From Clavelina lepadiformis (taxonomy: Eukaryota; Chordata; Ascidiacea; Aplousobranchia; Clavelinidae), in contig NC_135242.1 in the NCBI RefSeq assembly GCF_947623445.1, forward strand, positions 7,874,001-7,938,000: 64,000 bases of DNA, written 5' to 3'. Under the pieces are notes generated by a model. The model searched no databases. It was not told where the DNA came from and was given only the letters and a program-made list of their open reading frames with translations. The position numbers and the translations under genes are program-made. Shown here in pieces: positions 34,676-45,361 of this stretch (the stretch's first letter is position 1; every line of letters begins with the position of its first letter).

Positions 34676-35171
34676 ATTCTCCTAGATTTTTAATATATTA
34701 TTCTTGATAATAAATACTACAAAAAACCGTTGAAAAACCTTTTGTAGGAATTTTTTTGGGGTCAAACCATATATTGACCCGACTAGTAACCGTATTCCGT
34801 TCAAGAAGACCTCATCAACTACCTTACGGAAGGCATACATTTTAAAATGTTGCGATGAAAATTGAAATTGTTGTGGTGGTGAATTTTTATTTGTGGCGGT
34901 AGTGGTAGTTTCACAACGCAAAATATTTTCAACGCACAAAATATTTTTAGAGATTAATGTTGAAGGAGACAAAATATATATTGTGAATTTCAAAAATATT
35001 TTGCTGAGACAAAATATATATGTTGTGGTGATCATAAATATTTTGCGCAAACGTGATATATTTTTGTGGTGATTATAAATATTTTGCGCAAACGTGAAAT
35101 ATTTTAAGTGGAGTGTGCAGAAATGTTGGGAACCCAAATTGTAATTGTTGTGGCACTTACAAGCTACCGTA
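34676..35171 (-). repeat. Right long terminal inverted repeat
   Basis: Inverse of 31409-31768, and about 120 bp longer because it keeps a segment (near 34790-34970) that the left arm has lost. Ends CACTTACAAGCTACCGTA just before the GAAAAG duplication. Confidence 0.8.
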
Positions 35172-36120
35172 GAAAAGTGAAAGTTTCACCTCTCTTGTTC
35201 AGGTCCTTACGAAGTTGTTGAGGCTTTGCTGTCCGTAAATTACCTCATTCCCAATCATGAACGGACGTTTAAGGTACATTTTAACAGGCTAAAGCTAAGC
35301 TAAGGCTATCATACAGGGATGCCTTCCCATAGTCAAGCTGGTCGCCCAGAAGATGTCCCCTAGCGATTGGACATGCCCTTGACCGGAGCTTATTTGTTTA
35401 ATAAACGATCAAATGCAAATCTTAACGAGAATAACGATATTAATGACGTAAGTAACTCCCGAAATAACGGCCGACTTCGTTTCCCAGATGTGGAAACGTA
35501 TTAATTGTTTATTTGTGTCATTGACTATTATTTATGATTTGCGCTTTAAATAACACAGTCTCAAGTATATGATTGTATTTTATCTCGGATCCGTTTATAT
35601 ACGGCCTATTTTATTCATCAATCCCATGTTTATATATTTTGATACCTTTTGTAGTGTTATTAGTGTTATTTGTAACCCAACGATACACTTTATTGCGTTT
35701 GTGCTATTGTGTTGATATAGTCATCATATGTTTAAATTTCTTTTATAACAAGTTGTTTTTAATGTTACTGTGGGTTGTGATGTAATGTTTGTGTCCACAT
35801 CTTCTATGCAGAAATGCTGCACCTTGATTTTCGTTTTTTATGATTGGTGTGATAATCGTAGTTGCTATCACTAGTGCACCATTTTGCTGCGTTTGAAGAA
35901 TCGTTTTTGTAAACCTTTATTACGTGGCCCACTATAGTACAGTATACATAGTTGAAAGGGTTTCCTTAAAAATTGACAAATTCATCTGGGTAACAAAAGT
36001 AATGGCTGTTGTTTCTTGATTGCATTGCAATTTTTCGTGGTATTTGCTGCAATGCCTATGACCAGTTTGCCAATTGATGTTGTTCAAACGATGCCGAAGC
36101 GATATATTTTGGAGGTGGAG

Positions 36121-36370
36121 TAGTCTAACGTTTTTTTCCTGTTGCGCTTTGTTGTCATTCCGCGGTCTGCTTCTGCTTATTTGCTGACCTGCTTCCGACC
36201 GTAAACGCCGGACGATTTGGCTGCGCCCTGTTTGTTGTTACGACAAGTGATCATTCTACCGAAATGAGTAATTGCTGTGTAGACGTGCCTTGTTTTTACC
36301 GAATGCAATACAATCTGGTATAATAAACTGCAGGTGTCTTCGAACCAGCGATAAGAGAAGGCCGGTAACA
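36121..36370 (+). repeat. 3' LTR of Ty3/Gypsy element
   Basis: About 250 bp, following the polypurine tract GGAGGTGGAG and ending GGTAACA. Diverged from the 5' LTR by many substitutions and small indels, which points to an old insertion. Confidence 0.8.
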
Positions 36371-37097
36371 TTATTATACTATTGTTCGGATCAAAACCTC
36401 GATATTTTTGTTTTGTGCTATTTTTTTGATGTCATCTTTTTCGTTTTGTAGTAGCCTATATTTAAGTATACTAACTTCAGATTATATTCTGCAGTTTTGA
36501 AAACGCTACAAAATAAAACAAAGTTCAATTGTGAGGTAACAACTGGTCAGTATTAAATTGGGATATTGAAGAGCCACAAAAAATGGTCGGCGTTCCGAAC
36601 ATTGCCTACCGTTGTAATAGAGAATATTTTGCCCTAAAGTCCAACCGAGAGCTAAAAGCTGTGCAAACACTTTCCTATTACTACTTCACTCTATGCTTTA
36701 GGAGTGTCGTAAATATATTTTGTAGTTACGGCAGGTGTAGGTTTGCTGCTTGTGGATATTAAAATACGTTAAATCTGCAGATCCTAAATTGCTGTTGCAG
36801 TTTAAATTCTTTCTGAATTGTATTTTCCTGCATTTTTTATGAATTGACTGGAGTTAGAAAAGCGTTTCATCACGTTGTGTTTTTTTGTTGTCTTCTTCGT
36901 ATCGTAAACAACATGCAGCATGTGAGTTAGAGTATTTCGCACAAAAACTAGGTCTTGGAAAATATTGTGGTCGACAAACACATGAGTGCGGTGATATTAG
37001 CTGCATAACATGTCTTGACTTCATATGCAGCTAACACTTAAGCATGTGTAGGTGGAGTGTTAGCCAGAATTCCATGCATTTTTATTTGTAGCTGACT
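36371..37097. other. Intergenic gap, nothing recognised
   Basis: AT-rich, no supported exon or terminal repeat. Confidence 0.5.
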
Positions 37098-37105
37098 GTG
37101 TATAC

Positions 37106-38214
37106 CAGTGTTTCTCAGCCCCGAGTCCACGGACTCATTTGAGTCCGCGTAAGATTTTTGTGAGTCCGCAAGCCCATTAATTTACCGTCTATAATTAAAT
37201 TAGACATAGGTCATAATTTTCGCGACAGCTTTTCGCCCCAAAAATTAGGGGTCGCAAGAGATACTTTTTTCTCTTTTTAAAAAGAGTTCGCAAGTGTCAG
37301 CGCCTTTTTTGTTTCTTTCCTTCTCCCGCAATGCGATTTCACCTGCGCACGTCACACCAGGTTATGCTCGCAAATGTCTGTGCACAGTAAGCCAGATTAG
37401 GCATTGTTGGTGGCGAAAAGTTAAAATATTTTAAAACTTAATGTAATATTTAGTCATAGCAAAACGTAAGCAGGTGTTGCATATAATGATGATTAATTGA
37501 CGCTTTGATTTACTTCGGTCGAGGTAAATGGTGAAGTTAGGCCACAGTGTGTGTTGTGCTTAAAAGTCTTAGCACACAGCTGAAGCAAAACTTCGTGGAC
37601 ACCTAGAAGCAAACCATGAAAAATTCGTCAACAAGCCTCTTGATGTGTTTAAAGTAAAAGAATATCAGGTAAAGAGAAGTCGCTTTGATCACCCAACCGC
37701 TTGGGGAAGATTAGTTTACTCTCACAACAAAGCAGTGCGCGCTTCTTTCTCTGCTGCTTGGATAATTGCTCGAGAAGTCGACAAGCGCTTCCGTGCGAAG
37801 GCAGACAAGACTGCATGCAAATGCAAATCAAGCGTAAAACAACGTAACATGTACTTGCGTGAAGCTGGATTTTCAACATTGGCTATGGTTAAAACCAAGT
37901 ACCGGAATGAACTTTAACCAGAAGACGATATCAGATGTGCGTTGACGACCATAATTCTTGATTCCGACAAACTTGTGAAACAAGTTCAGGGACAAGGTTC
38001 TCACTGAGACAGGTTAAGCAAAGGTCGTAATTTTCAAGGTTCTCATTGAGATTTACATTGCAAATGTGCTCAAAAAAAACTGCTTCTGCTTTTTTTTGTG
38101 TTGTGTTACTGTTTAAGTGTTGAACTAACTTATTTTTTATTCCTATTACCTGAGTCCGCGAATACTTATGCTAATGGAAAATAGTCCGTAGGCTAAAAAG
38201 GTTGAGAAACACTG
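37106..38214 (+). mobile_element. Internally deleted hAT transposon (ZBED/SCAND3-like)
   Basis: The termini CAGTGTTTCTCA and TGAGAAACACTG are exact inverses. The flanking 8-bp duplication GTGTATAC is perfect (37098-37105 and 38215-38222). GAGTCCGCG/CGCGGACTC-type subterminal repeats lie inside both ends. The interior keeps parts of a hAT transposase gene with the middle removed, so the element is non-autonomous. Confidence 0.9.
37540..38010 (+). pseudogene. hAT transposase remnant, BED finger joined to C-terminal tail
   Basis: The first part looks like a BED-type finger (CVLCLKVLAHS, a stop and frame change, then LEANHEKFVNKPLDVFK) as in ZBED5/SCAND3-type hAT proteins. The frame at 37645-37917 then runs from an N-terminal block (SFSAAWIIAREV) directly into the family's C-terminal end (FSTLAMVKTKYRNEL). 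The RNase-H-like catalytic middle is absent. The original open frame is also broken by stops. Confidence 0.7.
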
Positions 38215-38912
38215 GTGTATACAATGCGATTATCAGCCTTATGCGAAAAGGAGACGATGTTGACTCGACAATTTTGATATGCTATATGCTCAAGCTGTTG
38301 TAAAAACGTATATTAACCCTAACCCTAATATTTTATTTCGAGGTTTATTTATCTTCACGACAATTTGAAATTCATTTTGTATTTGATTAATCGTGTTGAT
38401 CATTTCGCGAAAAAACCCAAAAACAAATTTTGTCTAAAACCTATATGCTTTAAACGAGGGTTTCAATTTTAAAAACTATGTTTAGCTCGTTATTAAAAAC
38501 CTAGTAAAAATACTTGTGTTCTACTCCGGATATTGCCATGCAGTTTTTATTCTAAAAATAATGCGGGTCCGTGAAATCGTGAGAAGATTGCGCAGTAATG
38601 TGTACGCACCAGTCACACCAAGCTATAAAGTTTTGTTATGTGTAAGTTTGAGTGTGGTTGAGTAGGCCTACAAAAGCAACAGTTTACCAAGCTACTGTGA
38701 TACAGTATCGTACTTATCTAGAAAGTCTTAGCATACTCTAGTTTCCTTTATATATTTATTGCAAATTTAATTTCTGTCTACCTACCAACAGTAAATCTCA
38801 CGTAGTTTGTTGTATTCTTACCAATAAAAATAACTTACTTTTTTCCATTCTAACTATGGGTAGCCTATAATCGTAGCAATATTCAGCCTGACCTGACTCT
38901 CTATAAGATCAT

Positions 38913-41900
38913 ATGGATGAAAGAGCTGCGAAAGCGGTAAAAGAAAACATGAAGATTGTTATCGTTGGTGGAGGATATGGCGGAGCGTACTTAGGCTACA
39001 AAATCATTAAAGAAAACTTGTGCAAGGTCACAGTGATTGACCCGAAGGATGGAATGTTTCACAACGTTGGTGCACTACGCACCCTCGTTGAAAAAAGTAC
39101 GTTGGTGCGGGGTGGGCGAAAAAAATTTATTTGATTTAATTAATTTAAGCAAAAATTAGTGTATTTGCATATGCAGTGAAACAATATATTTGCAATAACT
39201 AAAGGCACTCGGACAATAAGCAATGCTTTGAGAATTCACAAATAGAAACAAGGTGTAACTTATGTATTTTCACTAAAATGTTATGGAGACGTTTTGTTTT
39301 GTGCTCTTGCTACATTAGTATAATAGGGTATCAGGTTTTATGTTTAGCAACGACCTAAAGCAAGTCTGGCCAACTTGCGGTTCTTTCGTTGATATTGTAC
39401 TTTTTATGGTGTACAGTATAACTCGCATGAATATGCTTAAGTCAACTTTGGCTAAGATTTTCTAATTCAGCTGCTTCATTCAACCGCTGTTGGGAAATGC
39501 GTGCTCGGTCATGTGTGAGACTGTTTATGCCGCCAGGATGGCCGTGTTACGTCAGGATGTCGTTTTTAAATGTAGCTAAACAAACGTGTGTATTTGAGTG
39601 AGGAAGAGACGGGGGGATATTTATGTGTGCCAATGTGTATGATAAAATAAGAAACAGGATATAATTTGGCACTCTTAAGGTTAACTTTATATTTTTCGAC
39701 ACGAGCTTTTGCAAACATAAGCTTGCTTCTTCAGGTGTACTGTGAAAATGTGTGTATGATGTGGCTCTTTGCGGTTAACACAGTAAAAATAAAATGAGAT
39801 TCTTAGTCTCTGACTGGTTGGCCACCGCTGTCCTAAAGTATCAAAAATAATAATTCATATATACATTGCGTTTTGTCCGACATTGCACGTTGTTTTTTAA
39901 TCAAATATTAGAAACCGTAGCTGAATTGCTGAACGTATCAAACGATCAGGAGCGATCCAGTTCGGTGAAATAGGATTAACTAGTCAATAAACTTTGATTT
40001 ACTCGAAAATTTCGAAAATGTCCGTTGTATTCGGAGTCATGACTATCTCAGAACAAATACTTGAGACAAAATAGGATTAATTAAATAGGCTATTCTGTAC
40101 TATATGTCCAAATGCAGCTAAAAGGCGCAAGTAGCAATTGCTTTTTAATTCGTTTTTATTTTAGGTTATGAAAATAAGCTATTTGTTCCTTACGATCAAT
40201 TTTTGGGAAAATCTTTCCTTCGACAATCTGTGAAAGCAATAAATACCAAATCCAAATTCGTAACCCTGGATGATAATACAGTGGTGAGTATAGAGCGCTA
40301 ACAAACATCAAGTTTACTCTATTTAACCTAATCTTATTTTGGCCAACAGTATATAAATCATCTTATGCGATTACAAATCGAACGTTTGTGTAATGTCTCC
40401 ATGTAATTATAGTCATATTACTTTAGGTTTCTTACACTCATCTTGTGATCGCCAGTGGCTGTAATTCGCCGTTTCCGGGAGGCATTGCTGACATGAACGA
40501 CATCAAAGAAGCGTTAAAGTGCTACGACGAGATGCGGGAAGGGGTAAGGCGTGCTCATCACGCAGGAGAAGGAAACATTTTCCCACTCTTAGATGTAGAA
40601 ATATGATGCAACAGTTCAGAAGCATCATAAGTAGGCAATGTTCGATATCACACCACAAGTTGTTGCTATATCCAAGCCTACTTTTCCTATTTTATCTGAA
40701 AAGTGGTTCGTTAGTCGTAAGTGATAAACGTGTTGACCAGCTGATCTACTGTATCACAGAAAATGTTTAAAAAGTCCACATAATTAAAGTTCTACGACAT
40801 TCTCGCTCTGAGTGTGGATTCTAATAATCTAAATCTGCCACTTAAACTAATAATATTTAAATCTGGTATTGCTTTTCGCACAGAAACAGGCAAATTAAGA
40901 CTTTGATGTTGCTCATACACAAATCATAAATAACAGCGTCAAAAAGTTTGTAACACTAGTTGTCGAACAGAAGATAACGCATTTGTTTTCAACAGCTGAT
41001 GAAATCCAAGAGGGTTATCGTCGTCGGTGGTGGCGCTGTTGGAGTTGAGCTGGTTGGAGAAATTAAGACTGACTTTCCAAGCAAAGAGGTATTAACAGTA
41101 TACATGGGGTTGCCTTTAAAGTATCTGTTTTTTTAAATTATGTATGTTTGAAGTAAAATTTTGTGGAAGTTTGTTCTTTAAGAATAGTCGTTTGAATGGC
41201 AGGTAACCCTAATCCACAGTCGACATTATCTTACTTCAGAAAGAGGGAACGAATCGTACCAATCGAACCTGCTTGAAGTGCTACAAAAGAAGCAAATAAA
41301 CCTTCATCTTGGTAGCCTACATTACCGGGTTGCAATATTCAGCTTTTCTCATTACATTTTCTATTATGTACTCTTTTTAATTTGACTATACTTCATAGGA
41401 GAAAAAGTGGTTAACCTTAACGATTTAAGGTTGAACAAGTACGTCGAAGGTCAAAAAGTCAAAACCGAAAAGAGAGAACTAGAATGCGATATGGTTGTAG
41501 CATGCATTGGAACAACAGCAAACAACGCATTCTTTAAAGATGAATTAGGTTAGTCGCACTATCCTAAGCTAAATCATTGCAATCAACAATCAGTTTCAAT
41601 AGCAACGTTCAAAATATCTTTTATCTTTGTAGGTAGCGCCCTAAACGACAGTGGCCTTTTGAGTGTTAACAGTTTTCTGCAAGTGAACGGCCACGAAGAT
41701 GTATTTGCTATCGGAGCCATCAACAACGTACCAGAAGAAAAAATGGCATATACAGCCAAACTACAAGCCGACCAATTGTTTGCCAATTGGCTAGCCGGAA
41801 AAAACAAGTGGGAACCTTATAAAACAGGTATATACTGTACCTATACGCATCATCTTGGACAAATGCTTCGTAGAATCGAAGCTATGTTTCTTGTTATTTA

Positions 41901-42152
41901 CGAAGAATGTTGAACAACCTGCACTCTTCATTATAAATACGCTTTTACAAGTTAAGGCTGTCTATAGATTTTTCACAAAATTATAAACGAATTGCAGGGG
42001 CCTTCGTAATGATAGTACCAATCGGTCGAGATTCTGGTGTTGGTCTGTTTCAAGGCCAAATACTTGACAGTGCCAGTGTGAGCAGTATGAAAGGTCAAGA
42101 TTTGTTTGCTGACCGTATTTGGGGGGATCTTGGATTAACACCACCGAATTAG
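38913..42152 (+). CDS. AIFM2/FSP1-like oxidoreductase, paralogue B
   Basis: Eight exons: 38913-39096, 40165-40283, 40427-40543, 40996-41088, 41203-41311, 41399-41548, 41633-41827 and 41998-42152. It gives 373 residues. Exons 2, 4, 5, 7 and 8 have exactly the same lengths as in gene A (119, 93, 109, 195 and 155 nt), so the two are duplicates. The FAD motif IVIVGGGYGGAYLGYKI and the NAD(P)H motif VIVVGGGAVGVELVGEIKTD are intact. Two differences stand out. The N-terminus MDERAAKAVK lacks the Gly-2 needed for myristoylation. The second FAD motif reads VFAIGAINN where A and other members have GD. Membrane targeting and cofactor binding may therefore differ from A. The gene is open throughout and probably functional. 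Confidence 0.87.
39361..39830. mobile_element. hAT-type MITE in intron 1 of AIFM2-like gene B
   Basis: A 470-bp element. The left end is CAAGTCTGGCCAACTTGCGG and the right end is TTGGCCACCGCTG, inverse of a typical hAT start CAGCGGTGGCCAA. It has an 8-bp duplication, ACCTAAAG at 39353-39360 and TCCTAAAG at 39831-39838 (7 of 8). GGTTCTTTCG and GGCTCTTTGCGG boxes near the ends are typical of such MITEs. Confidence 0.75.
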
Positions 42153-45100
42153 TTCCAAATTCTGTAATTTCTAATTCTAGTTAGTTCTAATTTTCTCCTA
42201 ATTACCTGTAACTTTATATGAATATATGTATTTCGTGAATCAATATTTATTTTCTGAAGCTTCTTCACTGAAATTCATAACACAATCAACCCTGGTGGTC
42301 GTAACGTCTATTATTATCAAACATTGTTATACTATTTATATAGTAGCTTATATAGTATTTTGTCTTGCGTTGTTATTTTGTTCACGAGAGTTATTTCATA
42401 AATTCTATCCTATTATTCAATGTAATATTACACAAGTTAAGTGCATAATGCTTATGTACTTATATGTATACGTTTTGTCCAAGACTTTTCACATTGATTA
42501 AATGTATAAGCTTAGCTTTTCCAGTTTTATATTGTGTTAACTGTGCGTGTTGTTGTGGTTATGGACTGTTGTTAATTATTGCTTGATCGATTATTCGCTA
42601 ATCTGACTCCGTTAATAGCGCGTTCATTAACCCCTGATAGCCAGTTAAGCATCACAGTACCAGAACCAAACTGTTAATGTCTTGAATAATTATTTATAAT
42701 TGGTTCTCAGCGAAACGGTTACAGTTGTCAGAGCACAGAATAGAGTTGCGTTCAGCAGACTGCTAATACCAGACTCGCAATCTCAGACTGACAATATCAG
42801 AACTAACGCGTTAACCCTATCCAAACCGGGTGCGCGACTTTACTATTTTAACTAGGTGTGGCCGACACGGCACACACATTTTCAATCGTTAATTACTCGA
42901 AAACTATACGTCGTAAACTGATCAAATTTTTACAGGTTAGTAGCAATAACATCTGGCTTCCTGTATACATCATAATTGTTACACTAAAGAAAATGCATTT
43001 AGTGTAAATTAAGTATTTCTACAAGTGATACATTTCTAGAAGTTTTTCTTGGTACGCCATGCTCCCGCTGTGGGGAAAACCAGCTGGCCAGCCGCGAGAA
43101 GAGAACACAAGAGAATAGTTAGTCGAGTTAGTTGTGCGTAAATGCGTAAACGAAAACGATACGCTTTCAAACGAAATTTCAAGTTTCTGCAGCAAATAAT
43201 GCAACTGTACGCCACGTTTTGCTGTGACTGTGTGCAGGAGAAGCTACCTGGTGTAAATAAGGTGCGCTGTGGTACGAATGACGTAATTCGGAAGCAATCA
43301 AAACAGGGTCGTGTAAACTAGACACGGCAACAATAAAGTACAGCGCTTATTGTTAAACACACGAAATAAAGCACTAACAACGTTATAATATCATCAGAGC
43401 TGCACGAGAATTCCGTAGGAATAAGGGCTAATTATGAAAATTAGCACAATATAACTCAATTGAAAAGGTTTTATACAGCGGCCACGTGACGTGGCAAGAC
43501 ATGACGTCGCGTAACCAGTTTAAAACGTTTCTGCAAAATTAGAGCAAATTTCAGTAATCTTACGTCAGAATAGATTTATCCTATTATCTGTCATGATTTT
43601 AAGCGTCCATCATGAATGGGTGCGTGGGTTTTAATTTTTATACTTGTATGTTCTTGGATATACGTACAGCACCCATCGAAGAGAGTATACAAAATATTTG
43701 AATCTGTTTTAAAACTCCATCTGCTGTGTCTTGTTGGAGGGAAGTGAGAACATAGCGGAACTATACATATAGGAGCTTCTTAAGCTTTTGCGAAATATCA
43801 TGGTATCTGGTGTTTCAAAGGAATTCGTACTTATACTGTATAGCCGTCAAGATATATTTTAATGTATAACGGAACTGTTACATCTTGCCCTTAAAAGATA
43901 ACCATTTTACATCTTGCCCTTAAAAGTCGACCCATAAAAGATTTTGATACGCAGCTAGAGCTCGCAACCGCTCTTGTAAAAAAAGGCTCGCTCACGCTCT
44001 TGCTCTTATTAATGAAAAAAACGAGCGTCGCTAGTGCTTAAGCTCCATAAAGAAAATATTTTGTATTTTGCTCATTATGTCACCCATGATCCCGCTCTTT
44101 TTGGCCATTAAAATTTATTTTCACTTGCGCGCATTTTCGGACACTGATCGTATTTATATGTTGCAAATATCAAATTGGCATTGTAGAATCTGTGTCTAAC
44201 TGCAACTGTAATTGCTTATCATTATTTGTTGTAAATGTTATACGAAATTTCACGAAATCCCAGCATGCTGAAGAATTTTGTTTTGGTCACACTTACCACA
44301 AATGATTAATAGCCGACTAGAGTGTTAAGAACCTTCTAGAATTGTAGATGCCGATTTTCAGCTACTTAATATTCTTCACTTTCAAATAGTTTTGTACGTA
44401 ATTGACAATAATTAAGAAATTTCGGTATAATTACGTAACGGAGCTGCTCTGACGAGCGTTTGGTACATACTGTATTACTTTATCACGCAACCTACTTTTT
44501 GATATGTGTTATGCGCACAAAACATCGATAACCATCTTTATATCTGTATGCATTCACTGCGTAACTGTAAACGCTATTGAAATGCGTGAGATATCTGCAC
44601 TTGGCTCCTGGCCCACATTGCGGTTTTCCCAAACCGGACAATAGCAGATTGTAATGTGATGTAAAAACTGTGTTTTGACAACTATTACTACGACCGTAAA
44701 TCGAGTATGGAAGTTATGGCAGTAACACTGCTGAAGTGCTAAAGTGATATCACATATCAGACTGCACAAAGTCCACGAGATATATCTCCTTCGCGTCTCG
44801 TGCAAAAGTAGATCACACCCTAAAAGTCGATAAAGTTTTGATAAGCATTTAAGTTTGTCAAAATGTTTATTAGAAAATAAGTCTGATTAATAACAACTAC
44901 TATAAGTAGCCTTCATTTACATTTCAACTTGCCTTTAACATAAAGCAAGACAATAAGACAATTTTTTCTGTTGACTGCCATTGAAAAGAAACGTAGATTA
45001 TTTTATGTTAAGTAGCCTAATATTGCTTGTCTAACAATATATATAAAGATGAAAAATTGTTTTCGTGAATTCAAACAGCATTTATTCGGAAATAATTATT

Positions 45101-45361
45101 CTGTTGTAAAATATTATCAGAATTTACACAGTTCCACCTGACAATTTATTGTAAATAAATTCGACCAAAAACCTAATTTATACCGTTTTTCTATGTGAAT
45201 TTGAATGACCTCCATTAGCTTCCGCGTTTTATGCGTTTTGTTTTATCGACAACCACGTTAGACTATTGTAATTGTTGTTGCAACATATTTCAGTGCAAAA
45301 GGTTTGTTACTACATGTGACAATCCATAGTTCACCTATAGACTATATGCGAAAAGTGAGCC
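42153..45361. other. Intergenic gap downstream of gene B
   Basis: No supported exon in about 3.2 kb. The only structure noted is a near-perfect tandem pair, TACATCTTGCCCTTAAAAG at about 43879-43897 and 43909-43927. A GCTC/GAGC-rich stretch at about 43960-44110 may be transposon-derived. Confidence 0.5.

Larger units (their letters stand above)
31409..35171 (+). mobile_element. Long-TIR DNA element with FEN1-like nuclease gene, inserted in the Gypsy element
   Basis: A 3763-bp unit bounded by TACGGTAGC(C/T)TGTAAGTG and its inverse, ending CACTTACA(A/G)GCTACCGTA. The 6-bp direct duplication GAAAAG lies at 31403-31408 and 35172-35177. The terminal inverted repeats are long: about 31409-31768 on the left and about 34676-35171 on the right. 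The left arm has a deletion of roughly 120 bp relative to the right. A 39-bp subrepeat (CACGTTTGCGCAAAATATTT core) occurs twice in each arm. Two + strand frames lie between the arms (31886-32986 and 33015-34418). No DDE transposase or RT is recognised. The superfamily is not assigned: 6-bp duplications occur in several groups, and long TIRs are seen in Mutator-like and Polinton elements, but neither group fits well. Confidence 0.8.
28036..36370 (+). mobile_element. Decayed Ty3/Gypsy LTR retrotransposon, interrupted by a nested element
   Basis: Two LTRs bracket gag-pol remnants in the usual order. Gag-like sequence is at about 28321-28560. An aspartic protease with DTGAS is near 29038. Reverse transcriptase is at about 29686-30230 (the CVDYRTVN and VMPFGRANTTFQHL regions), followed by RNase H at about 30361-30720. 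An integrase core fragment (about 30930-31110) has lost its zinc-binding and first catalytic parts. The integrase C-terminal GPY/F region is split by the 3763-bp insertion: the left half ends at 31408 and the right half resumes near 35178 (GPYEVVEALLSVNYLIP). Frames are broken many times. The RT active site reads YLYD, not YxDD, so this copy is inactive. A polypurine tract GGAGGTGGAG (36111-36120) precedes the 3' LTR. The target duplication is unresolved. Confidence 0.85.

Noticed and set aside
34682..35137. Minus-strand frame of 151 codons
   Set aside because: It lies wholly inside the right inverted repeat of the long-TIR element; openness is a by-product of repeat composition.
31409..35171. 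Polinton/Maverick assignment for the long-TIR element (6-bp duplication, long TIRs)
   Set aside because: Much too short, termini are not AG-initial, and no polymerase, integrase or capsid frames were seen.
28030..36380. A target-site duplication for the Ty3 element
   Set aside because: ACTAT/TTATT-like flanks do not match well enough for any LTR boundary I tried.
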